From contig CM030931.1 of NCBI GenBank assembly GCA_018136815.1, positions 5,524,148-5,588,147 of the forward strand: DNA of 64,000 nt, in the 5' to 3' direction. Positions 54,656 to 64,000 of this stretch are shown here, piece after piece. The translations under genes were made by a program, and so were the position numbers. The first letter of the stretch is position 1. Each line of letters begins with the position of its first letter. Below the pieces are notes generated by a model. It ran no database searches. It had not been told where the DNA came from and worked only from the letters and a program-made list of their open reading frames with translations. This DNA is from Isochrysis galbana. Lineage: Eukaryota > Haptophyta > Isochrysidales > Isochrysidaceae.

Positions 54656-57600
54656 TCATTCGTGGTCGTCGTCGTCACGGTCATCTGAAGTGACCTCCTC
54701 GCCCTCCAAGAATGAGAGCCGGTAGCCTCTGCGATCGCCCGAGCGACCTTGGCTCCGCCTGCGACTTCGTCGGCCCTGATCAACGACAACTTTCCAAGCT
54801 GAGTCGCGGACTGCGAGAGAAAATCCTTGCGCGGCTGCTCGAGACCAGGCGATTTGCGACATGTGAGCAGCGTGACGGAGCGCCGCCTCTGGGGCGGCCA
54901 TGGAAGCAATCTGCCTATCTCGCGCGGCCGCCGCCTCGGCCGCCGCTGCCGCCCGGCGCTCCGCCATCCATGCGCGATCCTCAGCCGCGACAAGCGCAGC
55001 GGTGCGCTCGCCAGCGAGCTCGCATGCTTGAATCCGTTCGACCTACATAGAAAGTCAGGGCAGCGCGAGGTCTTGTGTAGGCTGGGGCCTTGCAACTTCA
55101 AGACTCGGCACGCGGTTTCAGGACCAGGGAGAGGAATACTCCCCGGTCATATGAAGCATGCTCAAAAGGCCGCAACACATCGGGGAAAGTGGCGACGTGC
55201 GCCGCGCATAAACGCCTGCGACGTGGCCTAGGTGCACGACGGGAGACATGACAACATACCTCGAGCCGAGCAACTATCTCTCCGACCTCGGCCGCTTCGC
55301 TCGCCCGGTCGGGTAGCTCCTCGACTTCACACAGCTCCTCAACCAGAATAGCCGCTTCAGCGGCGTGTCTTCTAAGCTCCTGCAAAACTGCAATCATCAT
55401 TGCTCGCTCTCGGTGAGCCGCGGCTGCGAGAGCATCGCGCGCGAGCTCCGAAGCCTCTGCGGCGGTAGCTCGGGCAGCTGCAAGATCCTCATAGGCATCA
55501 TCGAGTTGTCGATGGAGAGCAGAGCATTCGCGGCGCTGCTCGACCAGGGCGGCTTCAAGCTCACCGATGGCGGCCGCCGTGCCGCCGCAGACCGCGTGCA
55601 CTTGGGTGGCCTCCGAAGGGCAGCATTCGAACGTGCAATCGTCTACCGTAGTGGCGGATGTTGGGGAGGGAGACTCCGGTGGTGGCGATATGGCGAACTT
55701 GCTCGGCTGTTCCCGAGAATCATCGGGAGGGCTAGGCTTGGGAAGCTCGTGCACTGCATCGACTGGCGTGCCGGGGTGTATTGCCGCAGTAGATCGAGAC
55801 CGCGGTGTCGCCCGTACACCTTGCTGTCGATTTTCGCATTGGATGTACAAATAGGAGTGTGATGAGCAAGCCGGGCTTCCGGCGTTTGCACCGACACATC
55901 TTACGGGCGAGGACGCTCGTTCTGAGCCTTGTGGATCGTCAGTCCAGGCACCCCTGGGCCTTCTACTGGCGTCTCCTTGCCCTGATGAAGCAGGCATACA
56001 ATGCTTGGGCGGAGAGACAAGTAACCTGCCACCGCGCGAGGCCACAGTGCCTCCCCTCCCGCTAGCAGCGGCTGCAGAGCGAGCCGAGGCGGCAAGTGGC
56101 GAGGTGCATCGTACGGGAGAAGGCGAGAGTGAAGTGGTCAATGGTTTTGAGGCACGACAGCGACCGATGGAAGAGCCTAGACGACGGCTACTAGGCGAGG
56201 CACAACGCGCCTTGGGAGGCGACCGGGATGAGCGACCCAGCTCTCCAATTGCATCCCTAGCGCCTGTGAACGTCTCGAGCGTGGGGGCTTCTTCCATCGC
56301 AGGGTAAGGCTGACGCCCGTAGACGGTGGCCTCAGCCGCAGCTTCCAGGGCAGTCTCATCCGCTTGAATGGCTTTGTGCAGCAAGGCCGGTGCCTCTCGC
56401 CTCTCAGCGGTACCGGACTCGACCGGAGTCCCAGCGGGCGACGTCGATGCGCCTATGATTTGCCTCGCCTCTGCTGCCCTTCGCGCCAACCGCGCCGCCT
56501 CCAGACTAGTCTCAAGACTTCCCACCTCCCACATCAATTCTCGACGCTCGACCAGTGCGCGCTCCGCCTCCACCTTTGCCGCGTGCTTCATGGCGAGGAA
56601 CGACGCCTCGCGGTCCTCCAGGGTCAAGCGCAAGGCGGACACCTCTGCCGCTGCTTTCGCCTCTCTAGCTCTCATCTCTTGCTCCGCTAGCTCGGAAGGC
56701 CGCAGGGCTGAAGACACTCGCTCGACGAGTGACGCCGCAGCCAGGTCGATGCGCTCGCGCGCAACCGCCTCATTGAGTTGGCCGGCTACTGACAGCGCAC
56801 GCGCCAGCCCAGCTAAATCGAGGGAGCTGAACTGTGAGGCATTGTTAGCCTCAACGTTTGTATGAGCCACATCGACGTTAGGCGGGCTCGCCAAGTTTGC
56901 CGAGCTGTGGTTGGTCGTGACTGCAACGGGCTTGGGCACCGCCTCCCAAATGGCTCTTGCCAGGGCAGCGACATCGAGCGATGCACTCTGCGACGCCGGC
57001 GTCACCGGTGTACCCGAGCCAGCGGACGGCATGGTGTTGGGTGCGGGTGCGCCTCGATGAGGCGACAAGGCGCATCCGGTGCCAACTGGCGATGGCCACA
57101 CGCCTCTGACGACCACGGGCGGCGCGACGCAAGCGGGGCACGCTGTATTTGGGTGAGGATAAAGTTGATTGGGCAACGCGCACTTGGATGGTGTGTAGTA
57201 AGGCTGCGACGTGGCGCATCCTGGAGAGGTGGCATGCGTACCATCGCGCCATTGTGGGGGTGCGAAGCCACCTAAGCAACTCGTGCGGTGGTTTTCTTGC
57301 GCGATGGCGTCTGCTTCTCCCCTCAGACAACGGTGAGCACAGGCACTAGTACTTACTGACGCTATGTTGCGCTGGCGCTCGCGCTCGGCGAACTCCTCCG
57401 CTGCGGTTGCGCGCGCAACGAGCCTCGCCTCTCGCACCTGGAAATGGGGGTAGGTCAGCAAGCCGTTTGTCTATGTGCACTAGACCGATTGGGAGATGCA
57501 GGTGCAGAGATGGTGGAGGTCAGGTCTCCTCTGGGAATTGCTTATGTTAGTCGGCACCCCCTCGACCCGACAGCGTGCATCGCGACTTGCACATCTTCAC

Positions 57601-59337
57601 CTGGGCTTGTCTCTCGGCGCTCTCAAGCCTGATGCGCCACTCCTCCGCCTGCACTTTGACCAGGTCGAGCGCCGCTTGGATCGCTGTCAGCTCTTGCGCC
57701 TGCGGGTGGCGGGGCACGAAAAAAAGTTGTGCTGGCTAGGATGAGACCTCGAGGAACCTTTATGCCGCTCCTGCGACGCCAGTAGCCCGAAGAAGGACCG
57801 CTGATCTCACCTGCGTTTGGTTCGTACCTCGGAGCGCATTGGCTTCCTCAACAAGCGCCACCTCCCGTGCATGCTGCATCTCGTGACGAGCCAGCGTCGA
57901 CCGCGCCTCTCCCAACGCATCATCCAACCATCGCGAGAGCGCTGCAAACTCGGAAGCCGTGGCTCGCTGCAGCATAGATGGGAGAAGGGAGAGTCGAAGG
58001 AAGAAGGATGCATATGATGCGACGTTGCGAAGGCTCCGAGCAACGAACGGGCATTGTTCCCAGGGTGCTTAGCCACCGTCATCTGACGGCGCCACAGGCC
58101 CCAAACATCGGCCCGCCGCCGCCACCCTAGGGCGTTAATGGAGGCACGGCACCTGCTGTCGCCACCTCTCTTCCTCTGCCGCAGCTGCGGCCCGCATAAG
58201 CTGTTCCTTCTCGCCGCGCAGCTGGCAAAGCTCGGTGGTCAGGGCAGTTGCGCGTTCGGCCGCCGCAGCCAATTCGGAGCGAAGAGCGGACTCGCTGCTG
58301 CTCGATGCCTGAAGGGCGACACTTGTGGAACGTCGGGACGCGGCACGCAGTTCCTCCTCATCGTGCAGGTCGAGGGCGACGCAACGAATGAGTGCGCGGC
58401 TTCGCGTCGCTTCCGCTATGGAGGCCGTTGCAGCAACCTCCACAACTGCGTCCATCAAGCGCGCCGTTTCGGCCTCGAGCTCGGCCGCCCAAGCGGCGAC
58501 GGAGGCCTCTCGGGCGGCCGCCTTGGACAGGGCCTCTTCTAGATGGGCGCGCTCCGTCGTGGCGGCAAGAATCGCGGTCGCTTGCTTCGCTGCGTCCTCC
58601 TCTGCGAGTTTCCGGGCGTCGTCGGCAGAGCGCAGCTTGGCATTCAATTCGGTAACAAGCATGTCCGACAGGTGGCGGTCAACCTCAAGTGTACCCACCT
58701 GTTCCCGAAGAACACCAACCGCTACGGTGAGGCTTTCGACTTCCTCAGAGAGGCATCTCTGCCGGTCCACGGCGGCAATGTGTGGTGGGCTGGCAGCTGG
58801 CGCCGATATGGCAGCCGCCGGAGCACGAGCGGCTGTCTGAGCATCTGCGTTGCGCAGCTCTGAGGAGAGAAGCGCGACAAAGACTGCTGTGGCGCGGCGC
58901 GCCGCTTCAAGCTCGCGTGTGCGCCTCCTCGCAATTTCGACCGCGCCCGCGCGAGCCCGCTCAGCCTCGAGCAGTGCAGCGGCCGCTTCATCCGCCTCCC
59001 TTTGCTGGTGTGCTGCCGCCGCAGCCGCTCCGAGCCTCGCGCTCCTCTCCGCCTGCCTCGCCTGTTGGAGCAGGTGTGAGAGAGTGCTCGTCTGTCTCTC
59101 CCGCTCCGATTGCGCAATCGCCAGCGCCTGCCGAGCCTCGCGCGCCTCGAATAGAGCAGTCTCCAGTGCGGGAGATGAAGCTTTCGTGGCAATCTCGGCC
59201 TCGAGCGCAGCCAGGGCAAGGGCACGCTCCTCCTGGGCCTCCTCCGCGGCTTCGTAGGCCCAGCCGATATCCCTACGACGGCGAGAGCTTGTGGTGGCTG
59301 GCCGGCCGCTCGAGAGCAACCTGCGGGGTGGCATCAT
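54656..59337 (-). CDS. Large coiled-coil protein of unknown function
   Basis: Five exons on the minus strand: 59337-58153, 57966-57811, 57699-57601, 57437-55260 and 55042-54656. All introns GT-AG and phase 0; 1,334 residues. Residues about 25-450 are almost continuous heptad-type coiled coil rich in Ala, Glu and Arg (for example EEAQEERALALAALEAEIA, LRSADDARKLAEEDAAK). A low-complexity Pro/Ser region follows (about 520-640). Coiled coil returns (LNEAVARERIDLAAASLVER, AERALVERRELMWEVGSLE), then a Ser/Arg-rich middle (SRSPPKARCASPSSRR), another coil (ELEAALVEQRRECSALHRQL) and a basic-to-acidic tail ending SDDRDDDDHE. No catalytic domain seen. Such architecture fits centrosomal, flagellar or Golgi scaffold proteins but does not identify one. 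A donor-like TCA|GTAAGT inside exon 4 (about 57350) may mark an alternative intron spanning the Cys/Pro-rich part. Confidence 0.75.
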
Positions 59338-59339
59338 GA

Positions 59340-59431
59340 AGCGGGCTGAGGGCGGAGAGAGAGAGGGGAGAGAGACATCTTTTTGAGGGGGAGGCGAGGC
59401 GGGGGGAGAGAGACGGGGGGGGGGGGAGGGG

Positions 59432-59469
<38 letters not shown>

Positions 59470-59880
59470 CGAGAGAAGCGAGAGAGACGAGAGAGACGAG
59501 CTCGCTCCCTCTTAAGTCTTCTCGTCTTTCTCTTTCTCTTCTCTCGGAGTGGTTTATGAATCACAGGTCTGGTCTGATCAAGACAGAGCTCTCCTTGAGA
59601 GAGAGACCGAGGAGCAGAGAGAGGGGAAGATTTACATGATGAACGGCGAGAGGAAGAGAGAGAGATCTAAGGGACGGAGTATTTCACAGGGGAGATAGAA
59701 GGGAGAGAGAGATGCGAGAGAGGCAGAGAGATCTAAGGGAAGGGGAGAGAAGAGAGAGAGAAGGAGGGGACGAAAGATAAGAAGAAAGAGGAGATATAAG
59801 AGGTATTGCGGATGCAGCGCGAACGAGAGAATGCTCTGTACTTCTCACAGAGGAGAGAGAGAGAGAGGCGGGAAGGCGGG
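59340..59880. repeat. GA/CT tracts upstream of the coiled-coil gene
   Basis: GA-rich 59340-59500 (perfect GA run at about 59437-59465), then a CT patch at about 59505-59555 that is its inverse, then further GA-rich DNA to about 59870. Same arrangement as at EFG1. Confidence 0.75.
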
Positions 59881-60085
59881 GAAGGGTCGCCTTGGGTGGG
59901 CGCCAAAGAAGGCGAGAGCAGATGTCGAGATATTATTGGAATATGCTCAATCTATAGTTAGGTCTATAGCTCTGTGTGTATTGAAGTAGATTGTCGTCCG
60001 TAGAGTGAGTAGTGAGTAGCTGGTGGGGGGCTGCAGGCGATCGCGACCATCGCCATTGCCGCCTAGAATATATAGCCTCCAAATA

Positions 60086-63000
60086 ATAATCTATCTGAGC
60101 ATTAGTAAAAAAAAATCTTCTTAAAAATTCCCGCTACACGTGCGGCGTGAGGCAGCGTGCTAGTGAACCTCCCTACTACCCAACCCTAACCCCTATCAAC
60201 CCCCTTCCCCTTCCCCAGTTCCCTCTTTAGCGGAGAAGCCGGTTCCGGGGAGGCCGTGCGCGCTGCTTCGGCCAGGAGTCAGAGAGAAGGGGGCGGGAGA
60301 CTGTGGCTTCTCTTGTGTGCTTACTTTGGTCGGGATACCTTCCTTGGGGTCCGCGTGATCCCGCTTTGATCTCCGCCAAGTTACTGCTAGTAGAATTGTT
60401 ATCCATCCTAAGTGATGTTTCGTATATCCAATTCTCTCGCCGCCTGCGAGAGGTCCTCCGACGTTTCGAGGTTGAAGTCTTTATCCACCGTGTAAAGAGG
60501 GCTTATCATCTTCTTTATATGTTTATTGCTCGGGGCGTGTAGCCCCATCTTCTCCCGTTGCCTCTTAAGCCTTTGGAAGAAGCCGATTTTCGCCGTTACT
60601 AATAGGTGGTATCTAGTGAGAATTGCCCTAAGGATCGATCTAGCGGACCTACCATCCGCGTTGCCATATTGAATGTTGTAGAAGTCCGTAAGGATATACC
60701 TCCACGCCAGGATACCCAAGTATCCCGAGGAGGGGTGAGGCCTGTCCACTTGGTAGCAAAAAAGACGTTGGGCTACTTCTGAGCCCGGCCTAAGATTAAT
60801 CCCTATAAGACCCTCTATGAATTCGAAGACGGGCTCCGTCGCGATGCATACGGCTAAGTGCGTGGAGCATTCGGGGGCTATTCCGCAGAAGCGGCATGTC
60901 GGATCGTCCGCGAATCTGTTCGCCGTGGCTATTCTCCTATATAGAATGAATGTGTTTGAAGTGCATGTACGAGTCCCTCGGGGTCAGAAAGTTGTACTTG
61001 TACAGCTGCGATATTTGCTTCCATTTTCCTGAGAGGGCCGGTAATCTTTTTTCCCATCGCAGTGTGGATTTCTGCTTCTTCGTTTTCCTCATCGCGAGGA
61101 ACGCCTTAGTGAGCGCCTTAACATTGATGTCTTCAAGCGTTTTACGAGCGTCTTTAAGCGTGTACTCTTGCGGAATCGGGTACGCTGTCTCGGCTGGCCC
61201 GTCATATGCTCGTCCCCATTTCAGCGGAGTGTATAGCTCGTCCGGTACTGTCCGCGGGTTGACCCGCCCGTGGATATGGGGCTCTCCCATAACATTTAGC
61301 TTTACTGCGTGATAGTTGCCCTCCCGGCGCAGATAGTAGTTTTGTTCTTTGTCCACTAGTATTTCGCCTAGGTCGTGTGCGTCCGGGTCCTCCTGGGGGG
61401 CTAACTCGTGCTCCTCCGGAGCCGGGGGAGAAGATACCACTTTCTTTTTCAGAAGATCTATGTAGTTGGTGGTGGCTTCTGCCATTCTTAATCTCGCCCA
61501 TTCCGCTATCTTTTCCCACGACTTCATAAAGGGGCCTGTCGATATATAATTGCCTCTATGACGTATCCAGCGCTCTCCGTGTGGTAAGTATGCCGCGCAT
61601 TCTTCCGCGGTGTACACGTCCCCCGTATCCGGGTTAATGGTGTTGTGAACAACAACCGTCTGTAAAGATTCCCACTTAGCTCTATGTGAGTGATGTAAAG
61701 CGGGTGCTTTATGAAAGCAATTATGCCAAATCGGGGAGCCCTGGGTCCCCTCCCGCGTGTTAGTTTCCCTGCGTAGCCTAACCCGTCTAAAATTTTCGAG
61801 TGCTTGCTTCCAGAAGGCTGGGAGCGTGTTGCTACCGCAAATGCTGGCTAAGAGGCTTTTTGAGTCGACCTTCGAGAAGACCGCGGCTCTCCCCAGTGGG
61901 GTGCGGCTGAACCATTGATCTAGGACCGTCTTCCAGTCCGCCGTGGACGGGTTTAGGTAGCGGATGATCCAAATCGCTTGAAGCGCTCGCGTGTGCTCGG
62001 CCATCGGGAGCAGTCCGATCCCCTGAAGGGGCCCGTCCTCACTTGTCCCCACTCTCGGGTACGTCGGATAGGTTATCCACCTCCTACCTCCTTGCGTGGA
62101 GCCTAATTCATCCGCCTGTAGCCGGGGGTTCCTGTCCCACAATATCGTCTGAACATCCGAATCGATCGCTTCCATGAACCATGCCGGTGGGGTGATAGTG
62201 GCTAGCCAGTATCTCGGGGTCCCGTAGATAATAAAGTTCACCAATAGCGTTCTCCCGTGGATCGAGAGGTTTTGAACCCCTTTCCACGCCGCGATTTTCT
62301 TCTTAAGTTATCTGAGCATTAGTACCACTACTCTCACTAGCCTGGTACTAACACGACAGCCCTCAGCGCACCTGCCCTTACACATTGGCGCGTGCTGTTG
62401 ACACAGATACATACACCTATGCACCCCTCCAAATCTCCCCCCTCGCATGCCCCCGGCTCCCATTCTAACTCCCCACAAGTTAAAATGGGGGAAAACCCAT
62501 TGAGGCGGACCGGTCGACGCCGGCCGACTCTCCGGGAAAAAGCACCGGGGGGGGGGGGGAGGAACCTCTCGTCAAAGAAGAAGAACGGCCCTTACCCTTA
62601 CCAGCTCACGCCGCGAGCGGTTCTCGAGAAATAAGCAACTGCGCCTCGAGTATACCTGCCACAAGGGTATCCGAGACGTCTTGAGCCGCTCCCTTCCCAT
62701 CTCCCTCCTATCGCCAGTCGCCCCCCTTCGCCCGTTTGCTAACGCAAACGGGGCTCGTTTCTCACCACACTCCATCGGGGGGGGGTGCAAATCCCCCCCT
62801 CTCCCTCGTTCCATTCTCTTCCGCCCCGGTCCCTGCGGCGCGTCGCCATGCGGCGCGCCATGGCCTGCTCTCAGAGGTCCTTCAGGGGCGCCCAGAGGGC
62901 CAGCGGGGGCAGCTCAGGGGGCAGTGGAGGCTGGGGCTCAGCCCCTGGCCCCCCCTGCCTCTCCCTCGCTCGCCTCGCTGGCCTTGGGTGCCGCCCTGAG

Positions 63001-63236
63001 GCCCTTGTCTGCCTGGCGGCCAGGGATGGGGGGGGGGTCAGTACGAGAGCTGGCCCATGCGGGCCTGGGAGTGCGGCTCGCGACCCGCGCCCACTAGGGG
63101 TCTGGGCTGAATTGATGAGTGCCCTGCCCGAGGGCAGGGGCTGGGGTTGAATGTACGGGCCCACCCCGGGGGGTGTCCGCGATGGAGAGAGGGGGGCGCG
63201 AGGCCCCCATTGACCCCCACTTATAAAAGTAGGTTG
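60086..63236. mobile_element. R1 retroposon copy 3, split by a LINE, with 21-bp TSD
   Basis: A 21-bp repeat beginning AGAATATATAGCC and ending TCCAAATA is exact at 60065-60085 and 63237-63257. R1 sequence is at 60086-60107 and 62325-63236 (about 934 bp together). Its left part near CTGAGCATTAGTA is interrupted by the LINE at 60108-62308. The hairpin CCCGTTTGC-TAAC-GCAAACGGG is at 62731-62752. Confidence 0.92.
60108..62308 (-). pseudogene. LINE-A copy 3: end of ORF2 with 3' UTR, nested in R1
   Basis: TATCTGAGCATTAGTA (16 bp) flanks it at 60092-60107 and 62309-62324. The minus strand opens in frame at the 5' truncation (62308) with KKKIAAWKGVQNLSIHGRTL and LVNFIIYGTPRYW. This is the thumb region just after a LINE reverse transcriptase. 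It continues to 60937, where a one-base shift breaks it. It then reads RRIATANRFADDPTCRFCG...CSTHLAVC, the C-x2-C...H...C zinc ribbon of LINE ORF2 C-termini, and ends at the stop at 60408. The 3' UTR runs to 60108 and terminates in oligo-T on the coding strand. The RT and endonuclease are lost by 5' truncation; copy 2 (4372-5375) preserves part of the endonuclease. Confidence 0.88.
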
Positions 63237-63257
63237 AGAATATATAGCCTCCAAATA

Positions 63258-64000
63258 CAGAGAAGACACCTATGGGGTGACCGACGGCGCTGACACCATG
63301 CCACACGCCACACACATGAACATGATAGTGGAATCCTATGAAGCCGTACTTCGTGCCGGTGCCACATGCAAAGCATGTACCGGCGTTAAAGTGAGGAATA
63401 GTGCGTAGTGCACGTGAAGAGCAGGCCAAAGCAACCTACACACGATACGTGGAATGTGCATGTTGCACGCGTAGAAAATCGGAGTAGTTGAAGCCGAGTG
63501 AACCACGAAGGGGCCACCATCGGTGGATGATGCTATGCGCCACCTCGGGTTAGCAAATGCAATGCCGCTGGTGGCGCTCACGCAGATGCGCAACGAAGGC
63601 GGCGCACAGACCCCATGCAAAACACCTGGAATCAAAGACGGTATACGAGATTGAGGATGTATGGAGCTTCCACGGAGCATCACTCTGAGCAAGCAAGTGC
63701 ATGGTGTGCTCGTCGTGGGAAGTTGCTTCAAGGAGAGCGTGCAGAGATTTGTACTTGTGCGCAAGCCAGGCAGCGCCCAATGCATGCAGATTACTATCAC
63801 GTGCGGCACTCGCGCCTCGAAACGCGGGTTTGCGCGGAGCGACGCCTTTGTGACCCAAGCCTTACACCCACGGTTGTCATTCTTCCCTCCTCTCACGCTG
63901 GGCGGAAAGCGGCGGCTGTGAGGTGCATTTCTGCATCGAAGCGGCGAAGCTTTGCAAACTCGATACGAACACATTGCGCGACGGGCTCGCTGGACGGGTA
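63258..64000. other. Right edge, possible minus-strand exon
   Basis: A minus-strand frame at 63858-63550 reads like protein (NLHALGAAWLAHKYKSLHAL, TMHLLAQSDAPWKLHTSSIS, YTVFDSR), with a donor-like AG|GTGTTT at about 63629. It could be an internal exon of a gene continuing past the window edge. I could not find matching upstream exons, so no gene is called. Confidence 0.25.

Overview
This window is nuclear DNA of a GC-rich, intron-bearing unicellular eukaryote. The genes point to this: spliced genes with GT-AG introns (and two GC-AG introns), a eukaryotic ribosomal protein uL15/RPL27A, a nicastrin-like gamma-secretase subunit, a Prp43/DHX15 splicing helicase, VWA8, EFG1, and an AP2-domain regulator of the algal/plant/alveolate kind. 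A small one-pass membrane protein has a two-part N-terminus like those of proteins sent to secondary plastids. Together with GC donors and long polypurine/polypyrimidine tracts this suggests a secondary-plastid microalga, perhaps a haptophyte. That placement is inference; no lineage marker is decisive.

Layout, left to right: EFG1 (-) at 0.9-1.6 kb behind a CT/GA satellite; a nest of transposons at 2.5-5.4 kb; nicastrin-like gene (-) at 5.6-8.2 kb; a 985-bp hAT-type element with perfect ends at 8.8-9.8 kb; AP2 gene (+) at 11.6-12.6 kb; decayed Ty3/gypsy pieces at 14-16.4 kb; a small zinc-knuckle gene (+) at 17.8-18.7 kb; a decayed hAT transposase split by a retroposon at 20-21.5 kb; RPL27A (+) at 22.5-23.4 kb; LINE and retroposon copies at 24-25.6 kb; inositol-monophosphatase-like gene (-) at 26.1-27.1 kb; a retroposon; VWA8 (+, 20 exons) at 28.7-38.0 kb; more repeats; TruA-type pseudouridine synthase (-) at 40.8-42.0 kb; a retroposon; DHX15/Prp43 (+, 18 exons) at 43.8-48.6 kb; repeats; a plastid-type membrane protein (+, 3 exons) at 52.5-53.8 kb; a 1,334-residue coiled-coil protein (-, 5 exons) at 54.7-59.3 kb; and a LINE nested in a retroposon at 60.1-63.2 kb.

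The genes are unrelated housekeeping functions (ribosome assembly, translation, splicing, tRNA modification, mitochondrial AAA ATPase, membrane proteolysis), not a cluster or pathway. The accessory DNA is the most informative part. Precise target-site duplications can be read by eye for eight insertions, including two nested pairs and two related empty sites. They define a hAT family with two short-element groups, a superfamily of about 0.75-0.94 kb retroposons (called R1 and R2 here), and a LINE whose 3' end is an oligo-T run. Exon models of VWA8, DHX15, RPL27A, the coiled-coil gene and the membrane-protein gene were built by hand; phases close exactly throughout.
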